IMG/VR virus record: IMGVR_UViG_3300044511_000280
Coordinates: 1 to 42,514 of that record
DNA length: 42,514 nt
Strand: one strand, 5' to 3'
From: a virus
The notes beneath the pieces are model-generated. The model did not search any database, had not been told where the DNA came from, and worked only from the letters and a program-made list of their open reading frames with translations. This document shows positions 1 to 7,100 of the stretch, piece by piece (position 1 is the stretch's first letter; every line of letters starts with the position of its first letter). The position numbers and the translations under genes were made by a program.

Positions 1-98
1 ATTCTGTTGACTAGAGTTGGTGAATGCAGTCCCATTTGCCCTCATCACCTCCCTATTTTCTGTCTTGGTGTTATGAGTGACAGTTTCTAATCTCCCCC

Positions 99-123
99 AA
101 CTATTCGACCTTCTCGAATAGTT
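99..123. repeat. 10-bp perfect inverted repeat
   Basis: AACTATTCGA (99-108) and TCGAATAGTT (114-123) are perfect reverse complements around a 5-nt loop. No U-tract follows on either strand, so it is not an obvious intrinsic terminator. It could be a protein-binding site. Role unknown. Confidence 0.55.
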
Positions 124-294
124 GCTCCACCATTTTGTCCCCTTCGACAATATGGTCCCTCCCTTTGCCACCTCCCCTCCAACTGTCCAGGCTCCCCAGC
201 CCTACCTCCCTCTAGACTCTCTCCCTCACTCCTATATCTATACAGTGAAATCCTATATTAAGATTTGGATAAGATGGAGGATTGCGTCCGCGCG

Positions 295-306
295 CGTCCG
301 CGGACG
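295..306. promoter_or_regulatory. 12-bp palindrome upstream of promoter
   Basis: CGTCCGCGGACG is a perfect palindrome ending 10 bp before the -35 box at 317. A related CGTCCGCG sits just upstream at 285-292. Position and symmetry suggest an operator, but this is inference only. Confidence 0.3.
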
Positions 307-316
307 AAACTCGTTA

Positions 317-345
317 TTGACTTTAAGGAAGAAAGGAGGTATATC
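317..345 (+). promoter_or_regulatory. Sigma70-like promoter
   Basis: TTGACT (317-322), a 17-bp spacer and TATATC (340-345) match the bacterial sigma70 layout well. The predicted start site near 352 is about 20 bp before the ATG at 374. The best supported promoter in the window by eye. Confidence 0.5.
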
Positions 346-373
346 CTTGGGATGGTTCTAGATAGAGGAGTCG

Positions 374-964
374 ATGGCGAAAGAAAGAGAAATGCAGATT
401 TTGCTACCAAAGCAAAAAGAACTGTTTTGGGGACCAGGAGAATGGGTGGATGAACCTGACTATGAAGAATTTCAAGTAGAAGGATTCGATTGTAAAATCA
501 TTCGCATTTTTTGTTTAGCAAATTCTGCACAAGAAGCTGCAAGTCTTGACGGATTTCCTCCCCCCTTTGGAGGCTATCTATGTGGATATCTAAAGCTTCC
601 AGAAGGACACTCTTGGTATGGGAAAAAGGTTGATAGCGAAAACAGTCCAGACTGCGACATACACGGAGGGCTTACATATAGTGAATTTGAGGAAGATGGA
701 TACTGGATTGGATTCGATTGCTGCCACTCCAGTGATTTAATTCCATCATCAGAAAAATTTAAAGAAGAAAAGTATGAAAACCCTCGCATTTCCTCCTTAA
801 TAAAAGAAATAGAAAAAATGTTTTTTTCTATAATTAAACCACCCATTGATGAAGAAGATTTTGGATTACTCTTTAAAAGAACCTACCGCAACTTAAATTT
901 TGTGAAATGCCAACTCTTGGATCTAGCGAACCAAGCCAAATTAGCGGTGGAGTCACAGAAATGA
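374..964 (+). CDS. Conserved phage protein with HGGLTY / WIGFDC motifs
   Basis: A 196-residue protein. The middle holds GYLCGYLKLPEGHSWYG, then DIHGGLTYSE and YWIGFDCCHSSD. This set (a 'GY..LP.GH..YG' stretch, 'vHGGLTY', 'w.GFDC.H.gD') is familiar from a family of uncharacterised proteins common in phages and some bacteria; no activity is known to me. The C-terminal third is helical, charged and more variable. A GAGGAG ribosome site precedes the ATG at short spacing, and a sigma70-like promoter lies just upstream. It is followed by a hairpin that reads as a terminator only on the opposite strand. Cytoplasmic, no signal peptide. Confidence 0.7.
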   Translation: MAKEREMQILLPKQKELFWGPGEWVDEPDYEEFQVEGFDCKIIRIFCLANSAQEAASLDGFPPPFGGYLCGYLKLPEGHSWYGKKVDSENSPDCDIHGGLTYSEFEEDGYWIGFDCCHSSDLIPSSEKFKEEKYENPRISSLIKEIEKMFFSIIKPPIDEEDFGLLFKRTYRNLNFVKCQLLDLANQAKLAVESQK

Positions 965-999
965 TAGGTCTTATGAGATCAAACATGTCAAATCTTCTT

Positions 1000-1029
1000 A
1001 AGAAAAGACCCCAGGTATCAACCTGGGGT
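1000..1029 (-). terminator. Intrinsic terminator for the portal operon
   Basis: ACCCCAGGT (1008-1016) pairs perfectly with ACCTGGGGT (1021-1029) around a 4-nt loop. Read on the - strand the stem is followed by CTTTTCTT, a U-rich tail; the + side has none. It lies about 250 bp beyond the portal stop codon, so it probably ends the terL-portal transcript after running antisense through the small + gene at 1074. Confidence 0.65.
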
Positions 1030-1073
1030 GTTCGCATGCAATGCGGGAGTCTTCCTTGATTCTAATCAAAAGA

Positions 1074-1286
1074 ATGCTTTCTCGTCTTCTCTTTCTCAAG
1101 CGAGTGAAAAACTGGCCTCCTGACATATTTAGCTGCGAGGTGTGTTCTCGTACTAAGGAATACAATGAGAAGTATGATGCTTTCTTCTGTTCTTTTTGTA
1201 ATGAGTGGAAGGAGAAGGAATGCGGAGATCCAGAGTGTGAGTACTGTGCTCAGCGCCCTCCAACCCCTGGGAAAAAGAAGGGTTAA
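1074..1286 (+). CDS. Small cysteine-rich zinc-binding protein
   Basis: A 70-residue protein starting MLSRLLFLKRVKNW; an upstream in-frame ATG at 1041 is possible. Cysteine pairs CEVC, CSFC and a distal CGDPECEYC suggest two zinc sites of zinc-ribbon type. The pattern '(Y)DAF(F/Y)C..CNEW....CGDP.CEYC..RP' is one I recognise from small uncharacterised phage proteins. It converges on the portal gene and overlaps its end by 4 bp. Function unknown; nucleic-acid or protein binding is a guess from the zinc motif alone. Confidence 0.6.
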   Translation: MLSRLLFLKRVKNWPPDIFSCEVCSRTKEYNEKYDAFFCSFCNEWKEKECGDPECEYCAQRPPTPGKKKG

Positions 1287-3421
1287 GCCGCTCCCCCTTG
1301 AGCGTTGAGTGCTCCAGACGATTGCTGAACGTTAGCCGCCAGCAGCGATTGCATCAGTCTGGAAGAAAGGTCATTGGACATTGCAGTACTTTTCGCATCT
1401 TTTTTCTCAGTTTCTTCAGAAGTTTGCTGACGATAGTCAAAACTTTCAATATTAGCCATTTGCAGCGCTGTTTCGATTTCTCCATACTTACCTATCACAT
1501 CTACAAGTTTTTCAAGAGCCTCCATCTTCGCTTTGGTCGCCATCGCTCGGTTATGAGTGATCTCGCTCAATCTCTCCTCAAACAGACCGATGTCAGCTTC
1601 CGCCCTTCCATGCCGTTCTCTAGCCATAGCCAATTGATTGGCCGCCTTAGCATACATCTCCTGCAACTGTGCGTGCTGCATCGTGTTCTGCAAGTTCTCG
1701 ACATGAGCTGCTTGCTGCGCAACTCGAGCCTCCTGCTGTTGCAGGTATTGTATAGCTTCGGTGCGCCCAAAGAGGTTCATGTCTTTTATGATGAGAGATG
1801 GAGGGAACACTTCCCTTCCGAACAACTGATTGATCTCGAGTAACTGTTGGGCCTGCATATTCTTTTGCGTCGCAGTGTTCAACCCTTCCTCTACAATGGT
1901 TTGGTATTTCGCGAAGATCTTCGAGTAGAAGAAGGGAGAAGGATCTTCCCCAAGCATGAATTGTATCTTCCCCGCCTCCCAGTTGTTCAAAGCAACCTTT
2001 AGCAGAAGATCCCCCAGCAGCTTTAGGGAATAATCCCATTGATCGAAGTACTTCTGGAGCACCATCAGGTTGGCCCCTTGCTTCAGCAGCAAAGTGAGCC
2101 CTGAAAGGCGGTCCGTGTTGTCTCCGTTCCAGGACTCCAGATTGATCCCACTCACTTTGAAGATGAGATCAGCCATCTGATTGGCCAGCTCCATATCCGA
2201 GGCTGGGACTTCGGAAGGAATGATTTTCTCACAGTCGGTGAGCTCATACCCCTCGTTTATAACAATATCCCATCCCTGCCCAGACTTCTTCAGGTTATCT
2301 TCATTGGCAACGGCCCCACTCTTCCTCTTCCACCCAGCATTGATGGTTGCTTCAGAAATGTCATGGTTAATTATGATCCTTCGATTTAGAAGGAATTGAG
2401 GATCTCGCATTGTTTTTACTAATGATCTAACTCTCAAATCATAGTAATTAATATGAGGTTCATAATTCCAAAAGACAGGGACAAAGGGGCAAGACTCAAA
2501 ACCAAGGGGGTTGTCCCCCTGAAACACCAATTGTTCGTTCAGGATGGTGGCTAACTTCCAGCAAGGAAGCTCGACTTCCACGACCTCGAAATCATTAATC
2601 CCGTATAGGATGCGCTCAAGGTTGTCTTCTCCCCCAGCAAAATCAAAGAACTGATTTCTCTTGCGAGAGTACAACCTCTTCTTCTTCTTCTTCCATTGGT
2701 ACCAAACGTACGAAAGGACCAGGAGATCGTTCCTTGCCATGTTGTAGTTCTCAGGAAGGAAGTAGAAAGATCCATAGCGCTGCGGCGTTCCTGCCATCGG
2801 TTTTATCTTCCCTATCTGATCGGGAAACCTCTCCTCCGCCACCTTCTTAGAGATATACTCTTGGCACCAGACGAATTGGGCGTCAGACATGTCAGGATTT
2901 CTAAAGTAGGGATCGACGAGGAATGAGTTATACTCCCAAATCTTTACCTTCAGAGCCCCTTGAGCCGGATCATCTCCCATAAAATCAAGGTAGGGCTGCA
3001 AAAGAACCATGCCGGAGACGGCAGCGAGTTCACACGCTTTAGAAAACTGCTCATTGATTCCTTCGGTATTGCAGACATGGGTTATCAACCTTGTATATTG
3101 GTCCGTAGTTTGGGCATCCGCCCCTTCCGAAGGCAAATAGATGATGGACTTCCGGTGCTGCCTCTGATATCCAGTCACCATATTGATCGGTTGCTGGATC
3201 AGGTTAAAATAGAAGTTCTGATAGGAAAAGGAGGGAGTAAAGTTGAAATATCTATTTATAAATGTCTGAGATCCAGCGTAAAAGAGAGTGTCGATGTTGG
3301 ATTGGTTCCAGCGAGCTTGTTCGATAGGCTGAAACTTGGAATAGAGATTATCTAACCATTGTCTAACATTGACTTGATTAGGTTCTAAATCATTATTCCA
3401 AGGGGGGTAATAGAAGCTGAT
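1283..3421 (-). CDS. Portal protein (P22-like), probable ATC start
   Basis: Dodecameric portal at the capsid vertex that serves as DNA gate and neck attachment. The first in-frame ATG (3181) gives 632 residues, but the frame stays open upstream to a stop at 3425-3427. The added ~80 residues (for example DLEPNQVNVRQWLDNLYSKF, then a stretch with IEQARWNQ and NIDTLFYAG) look exactly like a P22-type portal N-terminus. That stretch has no ATG, GTG or TTG. The best start is ATC at 3421, read as I/M-SFYYPPW, with AGAGG six bases upstream, giving 712 residues, close to the ~725 of P22 portal. The C-terminal ~200 residues are coiled-coil and Gln/Ala-rich, as in barrel-bearing portals. It lies downstream of terL and a 67-aa gene on the same strand. 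Confidence 0.9.
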   Translation of the reverse strand: MSFYYPPWNNDLEPNQVNVRQWLDNLYSKFQPIEQARWNQSNIDTLFYAGSQTFINRYFNFTPSFSYQNFYFNLIQQPINMVTGYQRQHRKSIIYLPSEGADAQTTDQYTRLITHVCNTEGINEQFSKACELAAVSGMVLLQPYLDFMGDDPAQGALKVKIWEYNSFLVDPYFRNPDMSDAQFVWCQEYISKKVAEERFPDQIGKIKPMAGTPQRYGSFYFLPENYNMARNDLLVLSYVWYQWKKKKKRLYSRKRNQFFDFAGGEDNLERILYGINDFEVVEVELPCWKLATILNEQLVFQGDNPLGFESCPFVPVFWNYEPHINYYDLRVRSLVKTMRDPQFLLNRRIIINHDISEATINAGWKRKSGAVANEDNLKKSGQGWDIVINEGYELTDCEKIIPSEVPASDMELANQMADLIFKVSGINLESWNGDNTDRLSGLTLLLKQGANLMVLQKYFDQWDYSLKLLGDLLLKVALNNWEAGKIQFMLGEDPSPFFYSKIFAKYQTIVEEGLNTATQKNMQAQQLLEINQLFGREVFPPSLIIKDMNLFGRTEAIQYLQQQEARVAQQAAHVENLQNTMQHAQLQEMYAKAANQLAMARERHGRAEADIGLFEERLSEITHNRAMATKAKMEALEKLVDVIGKYGEIETALQMANIESFDYRQQTSEETEKKDAKSTAMSNDLSSRLMQSLLAANVQQSSGALNAQGGAA

Positions 3422-3464
3422 AAACTACCTCTTTTACCTTTGGAATAACAAATCTTTGAAATAT

Positions 3465-3668
3465 TTACTCTAAGAATTCCCTATCATAATCGTCCGATAG
3501 ATTCTCATAATTTCGCAGAAAAAGTAAGGCTTGCTCAACACATTCAAAGGAATAGGTCTTTCTCATCAGGGTAATACTCTTGTCTATGTCTAAGAATGCG
3601 ATGAACCCGTGCATCTCGCACAGAAACCCGAGTTCTTCTTCTGGGGATAAAGGGCTCCCTTCAGGCAT
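3465..3668 (-). CDS. Small acidic protein between terL and portal
   Basis: 67 residues from ATG 3668, which shares its A with the terL stop (TAATG) and has GGAG six bases upstream; an ATG two codons earlier (3674) has poor spacing. The sequence (MPEGSPLSPEEELGFLCEMH..., ending in an acidic tail) is helical with no motif I recognise. Tight coupling to terL and position before the portal suggest a packaging or head-assembly accessory, but that is inference from position. Confidence 0.6.
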   Translation of the reverse strand: MPEGSPLSPEEELGFLCEMHGFIAFLDIDKSITLMRKTYSFECVEQALLFLRNYENLSDDYDREFLE

Positions 3669-5386
3669 TACCATCTCCTGTATCCTGGTTGTTGAACGGT
3701 ATCCGAATCCAAGACCGAGGTCTTCACTACTTTATGGGTGGCGACAGCATAGCGAAGCGCATCGCAGTTCTTCGTTACGATCCCATTGGCGATCATGGTC
3801 CCATGCTTTTGCGTCCCGATGCAATACACGGGCTTCTTTCCCTTCAACTTCCCAATCCTTCGGACAGAGATGAATTCCGTACCTTGGATCTCCGTCTGCT
3901 TGGGTCCCGAGGGAGCATAGATGCAAGTGAGCACCTTGTCAGTGACGAGTATCCCATTCATAGGTACCCACCCCCGCTCGGTGAGGATGAAGTGGTCTGG
4001 GGTGGCGCGCAGGATTCTTCCATCCATGAGAGATAATTCCAGAAGCTCGGAAGAAGGACGCGTGAGTTCGACGTTCAGCACCAGATCCTCCTCGATCTGC
4101 TCGGTTCTCGGGTTGAAGTTCTGAATCCGCATCTCATGGTAGTAGGTGGTCAGTTCTCGGATGGGTACATCCTTGGTGAGCAATCGGATTTTTGTCTCAG
4201 ATGTGACGCAGGCATGGTCGTTTCTCTTCACCGGTTCTTCGTTGCCGCGATCTGACTTTTTCGTATCCCACACATACCCTTCGATTTCCCTGCAAAGATT
4301 GATACAATCTTGGAGTATGGTAAGATTCCCGGACATGAGTTCAGTACTTACTTTTTGGATTCCGTACTCAACTTCATTATTGGCATCGATCACTTGCATT
4401 TTCTTCCTCCTTAGTTCTTCTTTGAAGGCAGCAGCGCTAGGATCGATGTATATCCCTCGGATGTAATAGGGAGCAAGAAATTTTTGAATATCTTCGGCAA
4501 ATTCAAAATTGGTTTTTTGTTTGCCCTCGATCTTTGGGTCGTAGTAATATTCTTTTTCCACCCAAATCTTATGACCCGACTGCGTATATCTTCCTGTGGA
4601 CACCCCCAGGAGAAGGCAGCAGAACGGATTGACCGCTCCATAATCAATGGAAGCTATCCAGTACTCAGCGGCAGCAGGCGGCTTCTTGACCACGTGGATA
4701 TCTCGGTCGAAGAAGTCGTACACCGCCCCGTCCGCGAGTACCCAGAGTCCAAGGTAATTCCGTTTATAGAAGAGTCCGGATAACGACTTCCGAAGGTCTT
4801 CCTTATAGGATTGATCGACATACGGGTTATCGTCCAAGGTAAAGTGCAAAGCATAATAATTGGGGTCCCCCTCCTCAGCCCAATCCACCCACTTCTTGAG
4901 CTTGTGGCCTGGGTGCTTTGGGTTCATAGAGGCAAAGAGTTGGGAATGCTGTCGGCTTAAACGGGTTTTCAACATATCGATGACGTTATCTGGGTAAAGA
5001 GTCATCTCGTCGCAGTAGCAAAGATCGATGGTAAGCCCCTGAATGAGGCCAAGAGCTCCTTCGTCTCCTGCTCCTATACAGAATACACTCTTCTGTCCAA
5101 ACGTTAGGCAGTGGTTCCCAGCGGACCAGGAGCAAAAGGGACGGAACAGAGAGAGTTCTGTGGAGTTGAAGAGCAACAGTATAATGTTTTTATAGATGGT
5201 TCCGAGGGAATACCCGACCAAGCAGATGGAATCGCCTGGACATTCGTAAATCGCTCGGAGAAATCTGAAAAGAGTGCATACTGTCTTCCCAGATCGGATT
5301 GAACCGTGTGCCAAATTGAACTTTGCATTGGCATTCATGATAAATTCTAGTTGCTTTGGAGAGAAAGGGGGGATAAATTGATCCAT
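3668..5386 (-). CDS. terL: Terminase large subunit with in-frame intein
   Basis: Packaging motor ATPase and nuclease. The 572-aa precursor has Walker A GSIRSGKT (28-35), Walker B LCYCDE (122-127), coupling motif SMNP (153-156) and the RNase H-like nuclease: Asp248 in SIDYG, Asp315 in YIDPSA, and the last motif NDHA/CDALRY. That last motif is split by 148 residues (393-540) with intein features; after removal the protein is ~424 aa, normal for TerL. The start at 5386 is the only in-frame option (stop a few codons upstream) and the N-terminus FSPKQLEFI...NLAHGSIRSGKT is typical, although no good Shine-Dalgarno is visible. It diverges from the + gene at 5402 with only 15 bp between them. The TerS candidate is far away at 39132. 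Confidence 0.93.
   Translation of the reverse strand: MDQFIPPFSPKQLEFIMNANAKFNLAHGSIRSGKTVCTLFRFLRAIYECPGDSICLVGYSLGTIYKNIILLLFNSTELSLFRPFCSWSAGNHCLTFGQKSVFCIGAGDEGALGLIQGLTIDLCYCDEMTLYPDNVIDMLKTRLSRQHSQLFASMNPKHPGHKLKKWVDWAEEGDPNYYALHFTLDDNPYVDQSYKEDLRKSLSGLFYKRNYLGLWVLADGAVYDFFDRDIHVVKKPPAAAEYWIASIDYGAVNPFCCLLLGVSTGRYTQSGHKIWVEKEYYYDPKIEGKQKTNFEFAEDIQKFLAPYYIRGIYIDPSAAAFKEELRRKKMQVIDANNEVEYGIQKVSTELMSGNLTILQDCINLCREIEGYVWDTKKSDRGNEEPVKRNDHACVTSETKIRLLTKDVPIRELTTYYHEMRIQNFNPRTEQIEEDLVLNVELTRPSSELLELSLMDGRILRATPDHFILTERGWVPMNGILVTDKVLTCIYAPSGPKQTEIQGTEFISVRRIGKLKGKKPVYCIGTQKHGTMIANGIVTKNCDALRYAVATHKVVKTSVLDSDTVQQPGYRRW
3767..4210 (-). mobile_element. Mini-intein inside TerL nuclease motif
   Basis: Precursor residues 393-540 (148 aa). 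It begins with Cys (CVTSETKIRLL), has a block-B motif ATPDHF with the expected T..H, a block-F-like stretch (KHGTMIANGIV) and ends in Asn followed by Cys of the C-extein (TKN|CDALRY). There is no room for a homing endonuclease, so it is a mini-intein. The usual penultimate His is Lys here. The insertion point lies between conserved active-site residues, so an unspliced protein should lack nuclease activity. Confidence 0.88.
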
Positions 5387-5401
5387 ATACCAAGGAGTAG
5401 C

Positions 5402-5623
5402 ATGGATTCAAATAATTTGACAGAACAGAATGGGGATGAATACGATGAATTCTCAATTTTAGATCGTTTAGATACTTCAAAAATAAGAAAAGAAGGGGCT
5501 AAACGACAACTGGACGCAGAAATTCAGAGATTTGAAGAATTGCCCTCCTATTGGCAAGATGGGACGGTGACGGAAAGGGATCTCTACCACCTAAGATTAC
5601 TGATAAGGGAGTTGCTCGGATGA
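5402..5623 (+). CDS. Small acidic helical protein
   Basis: 73 residues, start ATG 5402 with a strong AAGGAG six bases upstream (a longer frame from 5351 lacks one). Sequence MDSNNLTEQNGDEYDEFSIL, then charged helices ending RDLYHLRLLIRELLG. No recognised family. It is the first gene of the + strand chain leading to the integrase; its stop overlaps the ATG of the next small frame (ATGA at 5620-5623). Confidence 0.55.
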   Translation: MDSNNLTEQNGDEYDEFSILDRLDTSKIRKEGAKRQLDAEIQRFEELPSYWQDGTVTERDLYHLRLLIRELLG

Positions 5624-5762
5624 AAAGATACGAGAGATGCGATGGGCGCCTATCGCCTGGATTGGGGATCGGGAAAACCCGTATGCTCTGCATCTATGCG
5701 AACCTTGCCATAGGAAAATTGTAGATGAGTGCATCCAGCACAGAAAAGAGAAAGGGATTTAA
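5620..5762 (+). pseudogene. Small zinc-finger frame with a one-base frameshift
   Basis: ATG 5620 overlaps the previous stop and has GGGAG upstream. It reads MKRYERCDG, then goes out of frame to a stop. The next frame continues with APIAWIGDRENPYALHLCEPC followed by HRKIVDECIQHRKEKGI to the stop at 5760-5762. The two halves together look like a ~47-aa protein with a Cys before the GAPIAW segment and a CEPC knuckle. The span is 143 nt, one base short of a multiple of three, so a single missing base near 5643-5650 would restore it. Either a real broken gene or a consensus error. A 41-aa frame from ATG 5637 is the alternative. Confidence 0.45.
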
Positions 5763-5766
5763 TCTA

Positions 5767-5793
5767 TGTTATGGTAAGCTATGGCGCATAACA
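5767..5793 (+). promoter_or_regulatory. Inverted repeat abutting integrase ribosome site
   Basis: TGTTATG (5767-5773) and CATAACA (5787-5793) are perfect reverse complements with a 13-nt gap, ending directly at the AAGGAG of the integrase. It may be an operator for autoregulation, a recombinase arm site or a translation-control hairpin; the sequence does not decide. Confidence 0.35.
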
Positions 5794-5803
5794 AGGAGAG
5801 CCT

Positions 5804-6748
5804 ATGCTTAACCAAATGATCGTCGCCACCACCTCCCAGACCAATGCTGTATGGGAGCAATTAGCCAACTGTACTGTTTCGGATTCCGTTTCTTCCTTCT
5901 TAAGCACACTTAGCGCGCCTACCCAACGCTCTTACAAAGCTGCATTCAACAGTATTTTTGAGATCTGGGAACAGCGCGGAATATTCTCCAGGAATTCTTC
6001 CCTCCAAGCATTAGCTCTCAGCAACCTTGAGAACCTCCTAGACTGCATAGAAACCTACCTGAATGGTTCTCTGTCCACTAGGCAGTCCAGATGCTCAGCC
6101 TTTATCGCATTCACCAAGTATATGGATCGGGCCACGGGGGGCATTATCCGCCCTGCAAAGCCTAGGAAGGGGGCGAATGGAACCTTCAAGAGAATCCGGG
6201 ATAAGGGAAGCACCAAAGCGTTCAGCCACGAAGATTGGGGAAAGTTCTCCAAGGCCCTCAAGGAGATTTCCCATAGAGATTATCTAATCGCTAAAGCAAT
6301 CTTCCAAGGGGCTAAAAGATGTTCGGAAGTTTTGCTCTGCGAGATCCCATCCATTGATTGGGAAAATAGTAGGATTGAATATAAACAATTGAAATCCAAT
6401 GTCTTTGAGAAAAAGACAGTGATTACCTATAATCATGAGTTTATGAAAGAACTGAAGGATTATATAGGGGAGAGAAAGGAGGGAGTCATCTTTGTGACGA
6501 GAACTGGGCATCCAGTGACCCAACCGCATCTCCATCGTTCATTCAGTGCGGCCTCGGTGAGGGCGGGACTTGCGGTCCGGGTTCATCCGCACATGCTGCG
6601 CGCCTCCGCCATCACTCTATTCATGAAAATGGGATATCATTCGGATCAGATCATCAAGGTGAGCGGGCACAGCAACACCAGTCTGGTTCTGTATTACGAC
6701 CGCTCCAGCATCGAAGACAACCTCACTCAGCAAGCGAGTCTCTTATGA
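5804..6748 (+). CDS. int: Tyrosine recombinase, chlamydial plasmid pGP7/pGP8-like
   Basis: A 314-residue site-specific recombinase. Catalytic residues are visible in order: Arg172 (QGAKRCSEV), a candidate beta-hairpin Lys197 (QLKSN), His263-x-x-Arg266 (HPHMLRAS), His289 (SGHSN) and a nucleophile Tyr297/298 (LYYDRSS). The N-terminal half is a SAM-like core-binding domain. The phrases FIAFTKYMDR, RIRDKGSTK, HRDYLIAKAIFQGAKR, DYIGERK, VFVTR-like VIFVTRTG and YDRSSIEDN resemble what I remember of the chlamydial plasmid proteins pGP7-D and pGP8-D. The start has AAGGAG five bases upstream. The stop overlaps the next ATG (6745). It implies a temperate lifestyle or a recombination/resolution role, and a chlamydial host. 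Confidence 0.9.
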   Translation: MLNQMIVATTSQTNAVWEQLANCTVSDSVSSFLSTLSAPTQRSYKAAFNSIFEIWEQRGIFSRNSSLQALALSNLENLLDCIETYLNGSLSTRQSRCSAFIAFTKYMDRATGGIIRPAKPRKGANGTFKRIRDKGSTKAFSHEDWGKFSKALKEISHRDYLIAKAIFQGAKRCSEVLLCEIPSIDWENSRIEYKQLKSNVFEKKTVITYNHEFMKELKDYIGERKEGVIFVTRTGHPVTQPHLHRSFSAASVRAGLAVRVHPHMLRASAITLFMKMGYHSDQIIKVSGHSNTSLVLYYDRSSIEDNLTQQASLL

Positions 6749-6930
6749 GTTTGGATAAAGCGATTAAGTATGGGAAGGAATTCAGAAACCCTAAGATTTT
6801 ACAAAGGCCAAGATGCTGCGTTTCCAGAGATCCAGGGAATCAATGCTCTTGGTGTGGTGGCAATCGTACCTTCGCTAATCGAAAGAGGGAGGCAGCTGCG
6901 AGAGAAAGGGGTAAGGTGCAGGACGAGTGA
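6745..6930 (+). CDS. Small Cys-rich protein of the 'MSLDKAIKYGKE' type
   Basis: 61 residues. It starts by overlapping the integrase stop (ATGA) and ends overlapping the GTG of the next gene (GTGA), so translation is probably coupled. N-terminus MSLDKAIKYGKEFRNP, a central CC...C..C cluster (CSWCGGN) and a basic tail NRKREAAARERGK. I recognise this small family from many phage genomes ('MSLDKAIKxGKExRKPY...C..C..NR...K'); its function is unknown to me. Probably zinc-binding. Confidence 0.65.
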   Translation: MSLDKAIKYGKEFRNPKILQRPRCCVSRDPGNQCSWCGGNRTFANRKREAAARERGKVQDE

Positions 6931-7100
6931 AGATCTCTAAGAAGAGGTTTGAAAAGAAGGGCCCTCCTTCTTGCGGGCATTGGGAAGGTAAGTTCTGGTG
7001 CGATTGCAGAACTCGTGGGTTTAGGAAATGGTTGGGCTTGAAACTTTTTGGGAAGGATGGTAAAATTACTGATTTCGCAATTGGGAAGGAGAATTTGTGA
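6927..7100 (+). CDS. 57-aa basic Cys/His protein
   Basis: GTG start at 6927 inside the previous stop (GTGA), stop at 7098-7100 overlapping the GTG of the RAMP-like gene. Residues: VKISKKRFEKKGPPSCGHWE, then KFWCDC, which gives a possible C-x-H...C-x-C metal site, then a basic helical C-terminus (FRKWLGLKLFGK). No family recognised. Its four-gene coupling with integrase, the 61-aa protein and the RAMP-like protein argues that it is expressed with them. Confidence 0.6.
   Translation: MKISKKRFEKKGPPSCGHWEGKFWCDCRTRGFRKWLGLKLFGKDGKITDFAIGKENL

Larger units (their letters stand above)
1..373. other. Left non-coding region
   Basis: I see no convincing gene here; the open frames lack good ribosome sites and read as low-complexity. 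It holds a 10-bp inverted repeat at 99-123, a 12-bp palindrome at 295-306 and a sigma70-like promoter at 317-345 pointing at the gene that starts at 374. The stretch 120-240 is rich in pyrimidines on the + strand. Confidence 0.6.
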
